This document shows, in pieces, positions 8,223-17,698 of a stretch of DNA of 39,875 bases. Each line of letters starts with the position of its first letter. Within the stretch, counting starts at the first letter, position 1. A program made the position numbers and the translations under genes. The notes beneath the pieces are model-generated. The model worked only from the letters and a program-made list of their open reading frames with translations, was not told the origin of the DNA and did not search any database. The DNA comes from Hyphomicrobiales bacterium (GTDB lineage: Bacteria; Pseudomonadota; Alphaproteobacteria; Rhizobiales; Xanthobacteraceae), in contig JAJPKK010000172.1 of the NCBI GenBank assembly GCA_021323775.1, positions 1 through 39,875 on the forward strand. The letters are read 5' to 3'.

Positions 8223-9857
8223 ATGGACCTCCATACGGCCGGACATCGCCGCGGCGTCGTCGCCGCACCCCATCGCGCGGCTGCAGAGGCCGGACATGCG
8301 ATCCTCGCCGAGGGCGGCAATGCACTGGAAGCCGCGATCGCGATGGCCGCCGCCATCGCCGCCGTCTACCCCCATATGAACCACATCGGCGGCGACGGAT
8401 TCTTCTTGGTGCGACAGCCCAACGGCCGAGTCCACGCCCTTATGGGGGCGGGCCGCGCCGGGGCGGATGCCTGCATCGATCTCTATCGCGATTGTGGCCA
8501 TGACGAAATCCCGGGGCGCGGGCCGCTGGCGGCATTGACGGCGCCGGGCGCAGTCGCAGCCTGGATGCTGGCGCTCGAAGCCGGCAAGGCGCAGGGTGGC
8601 CGCCTCCCGCTCGCGACATTGCTCGATGCTGCGATCCGCTTTGCCCGCGAGGGCTATGTGGTGACCAGGAGCCAAGCCCGGCTCACCGCCGAGAAACTTG
8701 CCGAACTCAAGGACATTCCAGGCTTCGCGGCGACTTTTCTGATCGACGGCAAGCCTCCTGAAGTCGGCGCGCTCTGCCGTCAGCCGGCGCTCGCCGCAAC
8801 GCTCGATCATCTCGCCTCAGCGGGCCTCGAGGATTTCTATCGCGGCGACGTAGGACGCGAGATCGCGGCCGATTTAAAACGGATCGGCAGCCCGGTGACC
8901 CGTGCCGACCTCGAAGGCACCGACGCGGTCGTGGCCGAGCCGCTGAGCCTCACGATCGACGGCGGCACGCTTTACAACACGCCGCCGCCGACCCAGGGAC
9001 TGGCCTCGCTTATCATCCTCGCCCTGTTCGCCCGTCTGCGCGTGGCAGAGGCCGAGAGTTTCGACCATGTCCACGGCCTCATCGAAGCTACGAAGCGGGC
9101 ATTCCGCGTGCGCGACAACGTCATTACCGATCCGGACCGGCTCCCGGCGCCGCCCGAACAGTATCTCGACGGCAGGTTTCTTGACGCCGAGGTGGCGAAG
9201 ATCGACCGGCGCCGGGCTGCGAAATACCCCCTCCCTAACCCTCCTCCGCAAACGGGGGAGGGAAGGGTGGGGAGGGGCCACGCCGGCGACACTGTCTGGA
9301 TGGGCGCCGCCGACGCCAGCGGGCTCGTGGTGTCCTACATCCAGTCGACCTACTGGGAGTTCGGCTCGGGCTGCGTGCTGCCGGCGACCGGCGTGCTGAT
9401 GCAGAACCGCGGCGCGAGCTTTTCGCTCGATGCGAAGGCGCTCAATGCGCTTGCGCCGGGCCGCCGGCCGTTTCACACCCTCAATCCCGCCCTCGCGGTG
9501 CTGCACGACGGCCGGGTCATGGCCTATGGCGCCATGGGAGGCGACGGCCAGCCGCAGACGCAGGCGGCCATATTCACCCGCCACGTCCTCTATCGTGTGC
9601 CGCTCGCCGACGCGCTCGCACGGCCGCGGTGGCTGCTTGGCCGCACCTGGGGCTCGGCCGTCACGAATCTTCGCATGGAAGACGGCTTGGACGGCAACGT
9701 GATCGACCGCCTCCTGGCGGCGGGACATGAGGTCGAAGTGCTGGCTGAGCGCTACTCCGACACGATGGGCCATGCGGGCGCCGTCATCCTCCATCGGGAC
9801 GGCATATTGGAGGGCGGTCACGACCCGCGCGCCGACGGCGGCGCCGCAGGGGTGTGA
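8223..9857 (+). CDS. Gamma-glutamyltransferase family protein (Ntn hydrolase)
   Basis: The 544-residue protein matches the gamma-glutamyltransferase/acylase family, whose members cut themselves before a threonine that becomes the N-terminal nucleophile of the small subunit. The early signature NHIGGDGFF is at about 53-61. The likely cleavage site is GDT with Thr357, followed by VWMGAADASGL and the QSTYWEFGSG segment. No signal peptide is seen, unlike typical periplasmic GGT. A proline- and glycine-rich insert (PLPNPPPQTGEGRVGRG) at about 336-352 is encoded by a palindromic repeat and sits five residues before Thr357. It may act on gamma-glutamyl or related amides, but the subfamily substrate is unknown. 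Confidence 0.9.
   Translation: MDLHTAGHRRGVVAAPHRAAAEAGHAILAEGGNALEAAIAMAAAIAAVYPHMNHIGGDGFFLVRQPNGRVHALMGAGRAGADACIDLYRDCGHDEIPGRGPLAALTAPGAVAAWMLALEAGKAQGGRLPLATLLDAAIRFAREGYVVTRSQARLTAEKLAELKDIPGFAATFLIDGKPPEVGALCRQPALAATLDHLASAGLEDFYRGDVGREIAADLKRIGSPVTRADLEGTDAVVAEPLSLTIDGGTLYNTPPPTQGLASLIILALFARLRVAEAESFDHVHGLIEATKRAFRVRDNVITDPDRLPAPPEQYLDGRFLDAEVAKIDRRRAAKYPLPNPPPQTGEGRVGRGHAGDTVWMGAADASGLVVSYIQSTYWEFGSGCVLPATGVLMQNRGASFSLDAKALNALAPGRRPFHTLNPALAVLHDGRVMAYGAMGGDGQPQTQAAIFTRHVLYRVPLADALARPRWLLGRTWGSAVTNLRMEDGLDGNVIDRLLAAGHEVEVLAERYSDTMGHAGAVILHRDGILEGGHDPRADGGAAGV
9226..9278. repeat. Palindromic repeat inserted in frame in the gamma-glutamyltransferase gene
   Basis: A C-rich left arm (CCCCCTCCCTAACCCTCC) and a G-rich right arm (GGAGGGAAGGGTGGGGAGG) form an imperfect hairpin around CCGCAAAC. 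It adds about 17 codons without breaking the frame. A related element lies between genes at 29404-29445. Such elements are widespread in Rhizobiales genomes and are known to read as PLPNPPPQxGEG when inside genes. Confidence 0.8.
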
Positions 9858-9946
9858 CCCACGTCATCCTTATATGGACACGAAGCCACGTTATCGTCGG
9901 CGTGCACATCGGAACGTCGGCAGCTTCACCCGCGTTGGAGGATGTC

Positions 9947-11179
9947 ATGAGCGCAAACGCACTCGCCGCGCAGTGCTGCGTCGTCGGCGGCGGGCCGGCC
10001 GGGATGATGATGGGGTACCTCCTGGCGCGAGCCGGCGTCGATGTGGTCGTGCTGGAGAAGCACGCGGATTTCCTGCGTGACTTCCGCGGCGACACCATCC
10101 ATCCCTCGACCATGGAACTGATGCGCGAGCTGGGATTGCTCGATGCGTTCCTGCGCCTGCCGCACCGCAAGGTCGAGCGCCTGGTCGGCGAGATCGGCAA
10201 TGTCCGCGTCACGATGGCGGAATTCACCCGCCTCACGACCGCCTGCAAATTCATCGCCTTCATGCCGCAATGGGACTTCCTCGATTTCATGGCGCATTGC
10301 GGCCGGCGCTGCCGCAGCTTCCGCCTGATGATGAAGACTGAGGCGACCGATCTCATCGAGGAGGACGGCCGGGTCGCCGGCGTGCGGGCCAACGCGGAAA
10401 CCGGTGCAGTCGAGATCCGCGCCAACCTGGTAATTGGCGCCGACGGCAGGCACTCGAAGATCCGCGAGCGCGCCGGCCTGAAGGTCGAAGACCTCGGCGC
10501 GCCGATGGATGTGCTGTGGATGCGGCTGTCGCGCCGGGAGGGCGACTATGCCGAGGCTTTCGGACATTTCGAGACGGGCGGCATTTTGATCATGATCGAC
10601 CGCGGCGATTATTGGCAATGCGCCTATGTGATCCAAAAGGGTTCGGCCGAGGGAGTGATGAGGCGCGACATCGCCGATTTTCGCCGCACGATCCTCGGAC
10701 TTTCGCCGTGGCTGGGCGAGCGGGTCAACGAGCTGAAGAGCTGGGACGACGTGAAACTGCTCACCGTTGCGCTCGACCGCCTGCCGCAATGGTATCGGCC
10801 GGGTCTCCTGTGCATTGGCGACGCCGCCCACGCGATGTCGCCGATCGGCGGCGTCGGCATCAATCTCGCCATTCAGGACGCGGTCGCAGCCGCCAATATT
10901 CTGGCCGAGCCGCTCCGCGCCGGCGCCGTCACGCTCGACCATCTGGCCCGCGTGCAGAAGCGGCGCGAATGGCCGACGCGGGCGACGCAGTGGTTCCAGC
11001 GGACCATCCAGAACCGCGTGATCGGGCCGGTGCTGGCCGGCGCCACTCAACCGAAAGTGCCGCTTCCCGTAAAACTCATGGACTGGTTCCCGGCCTTGCG
11101 CGGCATCCCGGCGCGGTTCATCGGGATCGGCGTGCGGCCGGAGCACGTCCAAACGAAGGAGGCGGCGGAGGCTCAATGA
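9947..11179 (+). CDS. FAD-dependent aromatic-ring monooxygenase family protein
   Basis: The 410-residue protein belongs to the UbiH/p-hydroxybenzoate hydroxylase fold. The FAD ADP-binding motif GGGPAG is near the N-terminus, the DG motif is in VIGADGRHSKIRERAG and the GD motif in GLLCIGDAAHAMSP. I chose ATG 9947 because TTGGAGG precedes it; the frame is open upstream but out of family. It follows the gamma-glutamyltransferase gene by 89 bases and may share its transcript. The substrate cannot be read from the sequence. The gene end overlaps the convergent 82-residue gene by seven bases. Confidence 0.88.
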   Translation: MSANALAAQCCVVGGGPAGMMMGYLLARAGVDVVVLEKHADFLRDFRGDTIHPSTMELMRELGLLDAFLRLPHRKVERLVGEIGNVRVTMAEFTRLTTACKFIAFMPQWDFLDFMAHCGRRCRSFRLMMKTEATDLIEEDGRVAGVRANAETGAVEIRANLVIGADGRHSKIRERAGLKVEDLGAPMDVLWMRLSRREGDYAEAFGHFETGGILIMIDRGDYWQCAYVIQKGSAEGVMRRDIADFRRTILGLSPWLGERVNELKSWDDVKLLTVALDRLPQWYRPGLLCIGDAAHAMSPIGGVGINLAIQDAVAAANILAEPLRAGAVTLDHLARVQKRREWPTRATQWFQRTIQNRVIGPVLAGATQPKVPLPVKLMDWFPALRGIPARFIGIGVRPEHVQTKEAAEAQ

Positions 11180-11421
11180 CCCAGCCGGCGAGGACCGGCC
11201 CCCGCCTGTTCCATCGCCTCTTCATTTTTCTCCAGCACGAACTGACCCAGGTTCGCCAGGATGTCGGCAATCAGCATGCCGCGGTCGGCCGGCGGGACCA
11301 TGAGGATAATGTCTGCAAGCACCTCAGTCACCTTGGCGGCGATCTCCGCGATATTGGCGTCCTCGGCTTCCAGGCGGCTCTCGAGCACGTCGTGAATCTC
11401 ACAGTGGATGCATTCCGACAT
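11173..11421 (-). CDS. Small conserved-looking cytoplasmic protein, function unknown
   Basis: The 82-residue product is acidic and helical with an N-terminal CIHC pair (Cys4, Cys7). It starts behind an ideal AAGGAG site, which supports it as a real gene. The CxxC pair could bind a metal, but with only two cysteines this would need a dimer or partner (inference). Its stop overlaps the end of the convergent monooxygenase gene by seven bases. No family was recognised. Confidence 0.6.
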   Translation of the reverse strand: MSECIHCEIHDVLESRLEAEDANIAEIAAKVTEVLADIILMVPPADRGMLIADILANLGQFVLEKNEEAMEQAGAGPRRLGH

Positions 11422-11442
11422 TTCAGCTCCTTGTAACCCTTC

Positions 11443-11802
11443 TCAGCGCTCCGGCGGTTCCATGTCGCCCTTGCGGATGAGCGCCGTGTTGGCCGGATCG
11501 GCCATGAACTTGATAAAGGCGGCCGCGACCGCCCGTTGCTGCGACACCGCCAGAAGGCCAACGCCGGCACGGCCGTATTCCATCAGCCCGGCGGGCAACG
11601 GACCACGATATTCGGTCCCGGCAACAGGCTGGATGACTCTCGTCTGCTGGATCGCGATCTCGGCGTCGCCGGCCGCAACCGCCTCGGCGACGAGGCGGCC
11701 CTGGATGCCAACTGATATAGTCATCGAATTGCGCAAGGCCAAGCGAGACCAGGTCCCAGGGCCAATGTGGCTGAAGCGGCGGCGCCTCTGACTCAACCTC
11801 AT
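11443..11802 (-). pseudogene. Decayed ModA-like solute-binding protein, C-terminal remnant
   Basis: The last 80-odd codons of this frame (about 11700 down to 11443) align with the C-terminus of the intact neighbour at 11845-12621. Shared features are AIQQTRVI against GIQQTNIM, GTEYRGPLP against GTEYVGALP, AFIKFMADPANT against AMIKFMTSSEAA, and the final RKGDMEPP. The matching sequence upstream switches reading frame and then fades, so the N-terminal two thirds are missing. It looks like a decayed tandem duplicate. The remaining frame has no signal peptide and probably no function. Confidence 0.7.
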
Positions 11803-11844
11803 CGGAATCCGCTCCGATTTGCCTGCGATCTTGCACAGACGGAC

Positions 11845-12621
11845 TCAAGGCTGGACCGGTTCGACGTGAGTCTTGCGCAGCAGCGGCGCGGCTTCAGACG
11901 ACGTCATGAATTTGATCATCGCGCGTGCGGCTTCTGGCTCCTTCGACGCCGCCATCAGCGCAACGCTCGATGGGCAGGGCTTGTTCAGAAAGCCGGGCAG
12001 CGCACCGACATATTCGGTCCCCGGCGCCCCCACCATGATGTTGGTCTGCTGTATGCCGACCTCGAAGTCGCCTCTCGCCAGATATTCAACGACCGGCCCG
12101 CCGCCCGTGAGCACTGTCTTGGGCTTCAACGCTTCGGTAAGGCCAAGCTCCGCGATCCCCTCCGCTACATGCGTGCCGCTGCAGCCGCGCGAATAGCCGA
12201 TGGACTTCGCGTTAAGCAATGCCGCTTTGTACGCCTCCACCGTGCTGATGTCTGGCTTCGGCGCGCCGGCCCGCACCGAAAGGCCCAGTCCGGCAAGCAC
12301 AAACGGCGTTGCGGTGCCGGCCACGACCTTGCCCTTCCGGATCAGCTCCTCGATCGGCGCGGGGTTGCTGGTGATGAGATCTGCGGGGCCATTGGAATTC
12401 AATCGCCGCTCCAGCGCAGCGGCGTCCTCCTGGATGACGGTGACCTTGTGTCCGCTGGCGCGCTCGAATGCGGCAGCGAGTTCGCGCACGCCGGGCGTCG
12501 CGCCCTGGTTGGTCAAGACAACAAGCTCAGCAGCAACGGCGGTTCGCGGCAGCGATCCGGTGGCTCCGAAACCGAGGCCTGCAACCAGGCACGCCGCGGC
12601 CAAAGTCTTACCCGCATTCAT
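11845..12621 (-). CDS. ModA-like periplasmic solute-binding protein
   Basis: The 258-residue protein has a signal peptide (about 1-30, ending AVAA) and the two-lobed type II periplasmic binding protein pattern of the molybdate-binding ModA family: ELVVLTNQGATPGVRELAAAFERASG, a middle GxxxHVAEGIAELG segment and the C-terminal FMTSSEAAPLLRK. AGGAGGAGCC precedes the ATG. No permease or ATPase gene is adjacent, so it is an orphan. Orphan ModA-like proteins are common in Bradyrhizobium relatives and their ligands are mostly unknown. Molybdate specificity should not be assumed. Confidence 0.82.
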   Translation of the reverse strand: MNAGKTLAAACLVAGLGFGATGSLPRTAVAAELVVLTNQGATPGVRELAAAFERASGHKVTVIQEDAAALERRLNSNGPADLITSNPAPIEELIRKGKVVAGTATPFVLAGLGLSVRAGAPKPDISTVEAYKAALLNAKSIGYSRGCSGTHVAEGIAELGLTEALKPKTVLTGGGPVVEYLARGDFEVGIQQTNIMVGAPGTEYVGALPGFLNKPCPSSVALMAASKEPEAARAMIKFMTSSEAAPLLRKTHVEPVQP

Positions 12622-13103
12622 GGCTCCTCCTAGCGCATGTTGTCTCGGCAGTCAGATCGCGCAGTCCCACAGCCGGTCGCCCCGCGAAGCTTATGCGGTC
12701 TTACGATTGCGAGCTAGTAGAGCGTTTCCGAAGTTCGAATCGTATGCTGGTCATTCCGATGATCGGTTTCATGGAATCGCTCTACTAGCCCGTGAGGGGC
12801 GAGTTCGTAATGCGGGCAAAGCTCGTCGCAGTTTCGGCCTGGTCGCGGCCGGGCTTGTCCCAGGGCTTGTCCCGGCCGTCGCGATAATGTTGCGCTGTGC
12901 CATCCCGATCGAGATCGCCGGACAAGCCTCGCGATGCGGCGTCAGTGCTGCGCCTGTTGCGTCGGGTTCGCCCTGACCCGCCGCATTCGCTGAGGACGCC
13001 GCGGATCGCGCCGTGGCTGATCCGGCCGACGCAACGATTGCCATCGCGCCGCCGTAGCGGTAAGTCCTGCCGGCGCGGAAGACTCACGGGCTGGGAGCCG
13101 CAA
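12622..13103. other. Gap with a MITE-like palindrome and a REP-like motif
   Basis: No gene is seen between the divergent ModA-like and CAP-domain genes. The gap carries the long inverted repeat 12713-12789 (listed) and, at 12851-12873, GGGCTTGTCCC twice with a 12-base period. The latter motif resembles a REP sequence seen often in Rhizobiales. Confidence 0.5.
12713..12789. repeat. MITE-like inverted repeat, 17-base arms with one mismatch
   Basis: Arms GCTAGTAGAGCGTTTCC (12713-12729) and its reverse complement with one mismatch (12773-12789) enclose a 43-base centre. The outer 12 bases pair perfectly. The size and AGAGCG-type ends resemble short palindromic elements that are repeated many times in Rhizobiales chromosomes. 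Confidence 0.75.
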
Positions 13104-13685
13104 ATGAAACTCACCTGTTTCCTGCTTTCATTCGTGCTTGCAATGATGACTGCGGTTTCCTCTGCGGGCGCTGAGGACATCATCGCGCTGATATCGCAAT
13201 ATCGGCGCGAGCATGGGCTGCCGGCCGTAAAGATGGACGCCAAATTGACCGCGGTGGCGACGCGGCAAGCGCAGGCGATGGCGACGAGCGGCATCATGGA
13301 TCACGATGTGGCAGGCTCCTTCGCAAGCCGGATCGCAGGCGCAAATATGACTCCGGCGGCGGAGAACATCGCGGCTGGCACCAAAACCTGGGCCGATACG
13401 CTGCGGATCTGGAAGGAATCCGCGGGCCACAACGCGAATCTCCTGTTGCGCGACGCCGACAGCATCGGCGTGGCGGTCGCCCGCAATGAGAACACCCGAT
13501 ACAAGGTCTACTGGGCGATGGTGATCGGGCGCAAGGAAAGCAAGCGACGCACCGAGATGGCGGCCGGACCGGACGCGGGACCGCGGGTTAAGGTGCGAGC
13601 GACGCAGACGCGCGAAATGGAGGAGCCCTCCGTCGGCGAGCTGCTGACGAGCGCCATCACTCGGCTGCGAAGTCTTTTGCCGTAA
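13104..13685 (+). CDS. Exported CAP-domain (SCP/PR1-like) protein
   Basis: The 193-residue protein has a signal peptide (about 1-23, ending SSAGA) and then a CAP domain with the family features: ALISQYRREHGL, a helix with AVATRQAQAMATSGIMDH, AENIAAGTKT, and WKESAGHNANLL near the end of the fold. CAP proteins of the YkwD type are secreted; most bacterial ones have no known activity. ATG 13104 follows GGGAG. The C-terminal 50 residues are basic and disordered-looking. Its last 29 bases overlap the end of the convergent nitrile hydratase accessory gene. Confidence 0.85.
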   Translation: MKLTCFLLSFVLAMMTAVSSAGAEDIIALISQYRREHGLPAVKMDAKLTAVATRQAQAMATSGIMDHDVAGSFASRIAGANMTPAAENIAAGTKTWADTLRIWKESAGHNANLLLRDADSIGVAVARNENTRYKVYWAMVIGRKESKRRTEMAAGPDAGPRVKVRATQTREMEEPSVGELLTSAITRLRSLLP

Positions 13686-14100
13686 GCTCGATCGGCGCGC
13701 CGTGCGGCGTGCGATCGGCCGCGCGCTGCCAGGCGTCGTGATAGCGCTTGAGCGCTGCACGATCGGCGATGCCCTTGCGGGCGACCATGCGTTCAAGCGC
13801 CGCAAGCCAGTGGCGGTAGTAGGTGTCGCCGGTGTCCGGATCGCCGGAGAGCTGCGCCGCCTTGATTTCTTCGCCCAGCATCGCGGCCCATTCCTCCCAG
13901 CCGAACAGCCCGCGCTGATGAAGCGCCACCACGATCGCGAACGCCTGCGCCTCCCACGGCTCGCGAAAGACCGGCCCCTGGTCATCGCGCGGAAGGCCTG
14001 GCACGGACCGGGCCGCCTCGCGTACCGCGGCGGGATCGATCGCGCTCAGGGCGCCGCCCGCTCCTGAAATTCGCTTGTCACTGGAATGCATATTCGTCAC
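13657..14100 (-). CDS. Nitrile hydratase accessory protein homolog, orphan
   Basis: The roughly 147-residue protein matches the accessory/activator family related to the nitrile hydratase beta subunit N-terminus: [53 protein letters not shown]. These proteins help deliver metal to, or mature, the alpha subunit. Neither hydratase subunit is in this window. The start may be GTG 14100 or ATG 14091; spacing from the AGGG site slightly favours the ATG. It is divergent from pirin across about 60 bases and overlaps the CAP gene end by 29 bases. Confidence 0.8.
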   Translation of the reverse strand: MTNMHSSDKRISGAGGALSAIDPAAVREAARSVPGLPRDDQGPVFREPWEAQAFAIVVALHQRGLFGWEEWAAMLGEEIKAAQLSGDPDTGDTYYRHWLAALERMVARKGIADRAALKRYHDAWQRAADRTPHGAPIELTAKDFAAE

Positions 14101-14159
14101 TACCCTGGCGGCGCAGCCGAAGAATATACTGTCTCAAGCTCTCAATCGAGGAGAGACCC

Positions 14160-15080
14160 ATGAGCTTCTTCCGCGGCCAGGACCCTGAGTTCGGGAACGC
14201 TGTGCAATCACAGGCGGTTGCGCAGGTGATCGTGCCGCGCTCGGTCGATCTAGGCGATTTCACCGTGCATCGCGCCCTGCCGTCAGAGCGCACCCGCATG
14301 GTCGGTCCGTTCATCTTCTTCGATCACTTCGGGCCGGCGCATTTCCGCTCCGGCAGCGGCGTCGATGTGCGCCCGCATCCGCATATCGGCCTCGCCACGC
14401 TGACGTATCTGTTCGATGGCGAGATCATCCACCGCGACAGTCTCGGCACCGCGATCGCGATCCGCCCCGGCGAGATCAACTGGATGACCGCCGGCCGCGG
14501 CATCGTGCATTCCGAGCGCACCGGGCCGGAACGCCGCGCCAAAGGAGATCATCTGCACGGACTGCAGTGCTGGGTCGCCTTGCCGTCCGCCCAGGAGGAG
14601 ATGGCGCCGTCCTTCGCGCATCACGGGGTCGAAGAGTTCCCGGTCGTGCGCGATGACGACAAGACCGTGCGCGTGGTCGTGGGCTCGCTCTATGGCGAGC
14701 GCTCGCCGGTTGCCGCTGCGTCCGAAACGGTGTTTGCCGACGCAACGCTTCGCGCCGGCGGCGCGCTGCCGCTCGACGCCGGCCACGAGGAGCGCGCGAT
14801 TTACGTGGTCGACGGCGAGATCGACATCGGCGGCGACCGGTTTGGGCGCGAGCGCCTCCTGGTTTTTCGCCCCGGCGATGCAGTTACGCTCAACGCCGTC
14901 ACCGATGCGCATGTCATGATCCTCGGCGGCGCCGCCATGGACGGACCGCGGCACATCTGGTGGAACTTCGTCTCGTCGCGCAAGGAGCGGATCGAGCAGG
15001 CCAAAGCCGAATGGGCAACCGGCCGCTTCGGCACGGTGCCGGGCGACGAAATCGAGTTCATTCCGCTGCCGGAAAAGTGA
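14160..15080 (+). CDS. Pirin family protein
   Basis: The 306-residue bicupin matches bacterial pirins such as YhhW. The metal-binding cupin 1 carries RPHPHIGL (two histidines), GRGIVHSER (histidine and glutamate) and the linking [15 protein letters not shown]. The C-terminal cupin (about 190-270) lacks a metal set, as usual. Some bacterial pirins are quercetin dioxygenases and others are regulatory; the sequence does not decide. GAGGAGAGACCC precedes the ATG. A TATACT motif at 14125-14130 could be its -10 element. Confidence 0.92.
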   Translation: MSFFRGQDPEFGNAVQSQAVAQVIVPRSVDLGDFTVHRALPSERTRMVGPFIFFDHFGPAHFRSGSGVDVRPHPHIGLATLTYLFDGEIIHRDSLGTAIAIRPGEINWMTAGRGIVHSERTGPERRAKGDHLHGLQCWVALPSAQEEMAPSFAHHGVEEFPVVRDDDKTVRVVVGSLYGERSPVAAASETVFADATLRAGGALPLDAGHEERAIYVVDGEIDIGGDRFGRERLLVFRPGDAVTLNAVTDAHVMILGGAAMDGPRHIWWNFVSSRKERIEQAKAEWATGRFGTVPGDEIEFIPLPEK

Positions 15081-15167
15081 GTTCCCGGCGGCGGAGGGGA
15101 ATGCCCCCGGCGCGAAGGCCGCGCGCCTCGCGCCAGAGGTGCGCACCTTTGACAAAACGCCCGCGAG

Positions 15168-16412
15168 CTATGGCGCCTTCGTGCGATCCACGGCCGCCCC
15201 CCGCAGGTACACCGCCGAGATGCGCCGCGTATTTGTAATATCATCGAGCGGATTGGCGTCGAGCACGATGAAGTCGGCGCTCTTGCCGGCTTCCAGGGTC
15301 CCGGCGTCATTCATACGCAGGAACTCGGCCGCGTTCTTGGTGGAAGCCACGATCACCTGTGCGGGCGTCATGCCGGCAGCAACCATATCCGCCATCTCGA
15401 CATGCGGCGCCCACGGCGTATTGCCGTCGGTGCCAAGCACGATGCGCACGCCGGCGGCGCTCAGTTTGGCGAGATTGCGCGCCTGGATCCCATAGAACTC
15501 CTGCGCCTTCGGCCGGTCGGTGTTGGCTGCCTCGACCCTTTGCATTTCCGCAGGCGAAAGGCTCGCCCGCAGCCAGGACACATCCGTCTTCACGCCGCGG
15601 TCGGGTAGATTCGGATTAACCACGAGATTCGGGCGCTGCTTCACGAGCGTCATGAATTCATCGTCGACGTCGCGGTCGCGAACGCTGTGGGCGAAGGCGT
15701 CGACGCCGGCGCGCAGCAGACCCTTGGCATCCTCGAGCGTGAAGATATGTGCGGTGACGCGCAGCCCGTTCTTGTGCGCCTCGTCGATCACGGCGCCGTA
15801 CAGAGCCGGCGTCATCTTGGCATACTTGCCGTCGCGATCGTCGACCCAGACCTTGACGATGTCGACCTTGCGTGCGGCCAGCTCCTGCACCGCTTTGCGG
15901 GCTGCCTGCTCGCTGTCGACCCAGAACGGCGCATTGCTTCGACCGGGCTCAGGCCGCGTGATCCCGCGCCACGCCGTGAACAGCCGGGCCATGCCGGGCA
16001 TGATCTCGCCGCGCATCTCAAGGTCAGCGGTGGTCTCCGACGTGCCCATGCTCATGGCGGCGCTCACGCCGTAATAGGCGCGCCGCTTGAGGTCCTGGAT
16101 GAGCCCCTCGCGGGTCTGGCTGAGATGAGTGTGGGTGTCGATCAATGTCGGCATGATGGTCTTGCCGGCGAGGTTCACGCGCCTCGCGCCGTCCGGCACA
16201 CGGACGTCGGCAGCCGGGCCCGCCTGGGTGATCTTGGTCCCTTCGACCACCAGGGCGCCGTTCTCGATCGAGGGGCGCCCGTCGCCTATGATGAGCCGCG
16301 CGCCTTCGAATGCCGTGACGGCGGGCGCTTGTGCGCGCGCGGTCACGGATGACCCGGCATAGGCCGCAAGCACAAGGCCTGCGGTCAAAGCGATTGCACT
16401 TACTTCACGCAT
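15168..16412 (-). CDS. Exported amidohydrolase family protein
   Basis: The 414-residue protein has a signal peptide (about 1-28, ending ARAQA) and then the metal-dependent amidohydrolase barrel of the imidazolonepropionase/prolidase-like type. Metal ligands are visible as DTHTH, the lysine in DIVKVWVDD, histidines in VTAHIF and FAHSV, and the aspartate in LGTDGN. A C-terminal GTLEAGKSADFIVLD segment rejoins the beta sandwich, as in the family. ATG 16412 follows CAGGGAGGGAG, so the 53-residue upstream extension is excluded. The substrate is unknown; related enzymes cut cyclic amides or dipeptides. Confidence 0.9.
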   Translation of the reverse strand: MREVSAIALTAGLVLAAYAGSSVTARAQAPAVTAFEGARLIIGDGRPSIENGALVVEGTKITQAGPAADVRVPDGARRVNLAGKTIMPTLIDTHTHLSQTREGLIQDLKRRAYYGVSAAMSMGTSETTADLEMRGEIMPGMARLFTAWRGITRPEPGRSNAPFWVDSEQAARKAVQELAARKVDIVKVWVDDRDGKYAKMTPALYGAVIDEAHKNGLRVTAHIFTLEDAKGLLRAGVDAFAHSVRDRDVDDEFMTLVKQRPNLVVNPNLPDRGVKTDVSWLRASLSPAEMQRVEAANTDRPKAQEFYGIQARNLAKLSAAGVRIVLGTDGNTPWAPHVEMADMVAAGMTPAQVIVASTKNAAEFLRMNDAGTLEAGKSADFIVLDANPLDDITNTRRISAVYLRGAAVDRTKAP

Positions 16413-16576
16413 AACTCCCTCCCTGGTGAAATGAGACCACCGGGGGAGTATAGCGCTTCCAGGCCGGAAGGCGGAAGGTTGCCGGCGCGCAGGGCGGAAC
16501 AGCGAAGCGCCGTTCGGTCGCGCTGATTGACCCGGTCCCCGCCGATGGCTACCTACCTGCCGACAGGCCAAACCTT

Positions 16577-17698
16577 ATGTCGCACAACACCTTCGGCCAT
16601 CTGTTCCGCGTCACCACCTTCGGCGAGAGCCACGGCGCCGCCATTGGCTGCGTGGTCGACGGCTGCCCGCCGGGAATTCCGCTCAAGGACGCCGACATCC
16701 AGCGCGATCTCGACCGCCGCCGGCCCGGCCAGTCGCGTTTTACCACGCAGCGGCGCGAGCCCGACCAGGTGAAGATACTGTCCGGAGTAATGATGGACGA
16801 CGCCGCCGGGCTTGAGGTTACGACCGGAACCCCGATCGCGCTGATGATTGAGAACGTCGACCAGCGCTCCAGGGACTATTCCGAGATCCGCGATCTCTAC
16901 CGCCCCGGCCACGCGGACTACACCTACGACGCCAAGTACGGCCTGCGCGACTATCGGGGCGGCGGGCGCTCTTCGGCGCGCGAGACCGCTGCGCGGGTAG
17001 CGGCCGGCGCCGTGGCCCGAAAGATCGTGCCCGGCATGACGGTGCGGGGCGCGCTCGTCGCCATGGGACCACACCCGGTGGACCGCGCCAAGTGGGATTG
17101 GGATGAGGTTCCGCGCAACCCGTTCTTCTGCCCGGATGCCGCTATGGCCAAGTTTTTCGAGACTTATCTCGATGGCGTCCGTCGCCGGGGCTCCTCAATC
17201 GGCGCCGTCATCGAGGTGATTGCGGAGGGCGTTCCGGCAGGCCTCGGGGCGCCGGTCTACGGCAAGCTCGACAGCGACCTCGCGGCGGCCCTGATGAGCA
17301 TCAATGCCGTAAAGGGCGTTGAGATCGGCGCCGGCTTCGCGGCTGCTGCCTTATCCGGCGAGGAGAACGCCGACGAAATGCGAATGGGCAACGACGGCAG
17401 GCCGCGTTTTCTCTCCAACAACGCGGGCGGCATCCTGGGCGGGATCTCGACCGGCCAGCCGATCGTGGTCCGGTTCGCGGTCAAGCCGACTTCGTCGATA
17501 CTGACGCCGCGCCGCACCCTCGACCGCTACGGCCGCGAAACCGAAATCGTCACCAAGGGCCGCCATGACCCCTGCGTCGGCGTCCGCGCGGTGCCGGTCG
17601 GCGAAGCGATGGTGGCGTGCGTGCTCGCCGATCACTACCTGCGCCACCGCGGGCAGATCGGCGAAAGTCCGGCTTGGCCGTTTGAGGGTCCCAGATGA
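16577..17698 (+). CDS. aroC: Chorismate synthase
   Basis: The 373-residue protein is full length and carries the three family signatures: [38 protein letters not shown]-like near residue 130, and [21 protein letters not shown]. It makes chorismate from EPSP with reduced FMN, the last step of the shikimate pathway. The stop codon overlaps the start of ribBA in an ATGA, so the two are translationally coupled. Confidence 0.97.
   Translation: MSHNTFGHLFRVTTFGESHGAAIGCVVDGCPPGIPLKDADIQRDLDRRRPGQSRFTTQRREPDQVKILSGVMMDDAAGLEVTTGTPIALMIENVDQRSRDYSEIRDLYRPGHADYTYDAKYGLRDYRGGGRSSARETAARVAAGAVARKIVPGMTVRGALVAMGPHPVDRAKWDWDEVPRNPFFCPDAAMAKFFETYLDGVRRRGSSIGAVIEVIAEGVPAGLGAPVYGKLDSDLAAALMSINAVKGVEIGAGFAAAALSGEENADEMRMGNDGRPRFLSNNAGGILGGISTGQPIVVRFAVKPTSSILTPRRTLDRYGRETEIVTKGRHDPCVGVRAVPVGEAMVACVLADHYLRHRGQIGESPAWPFEGPR

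Noticed and set aside
8874-9821. Long frame antisense to the gamma-glutamyltransferase gene
   Set aside because: It is a shadow of the strong gene on the other strand. Its composition is arginine- and histidine-rich, as expected for such shadows.
9926-11176. 416-codon frame antisense to the monooxygenase gene
   Set aside because: Same reason: the sense frame shows FAD motifs and a ribosome-binding site and this one does not.
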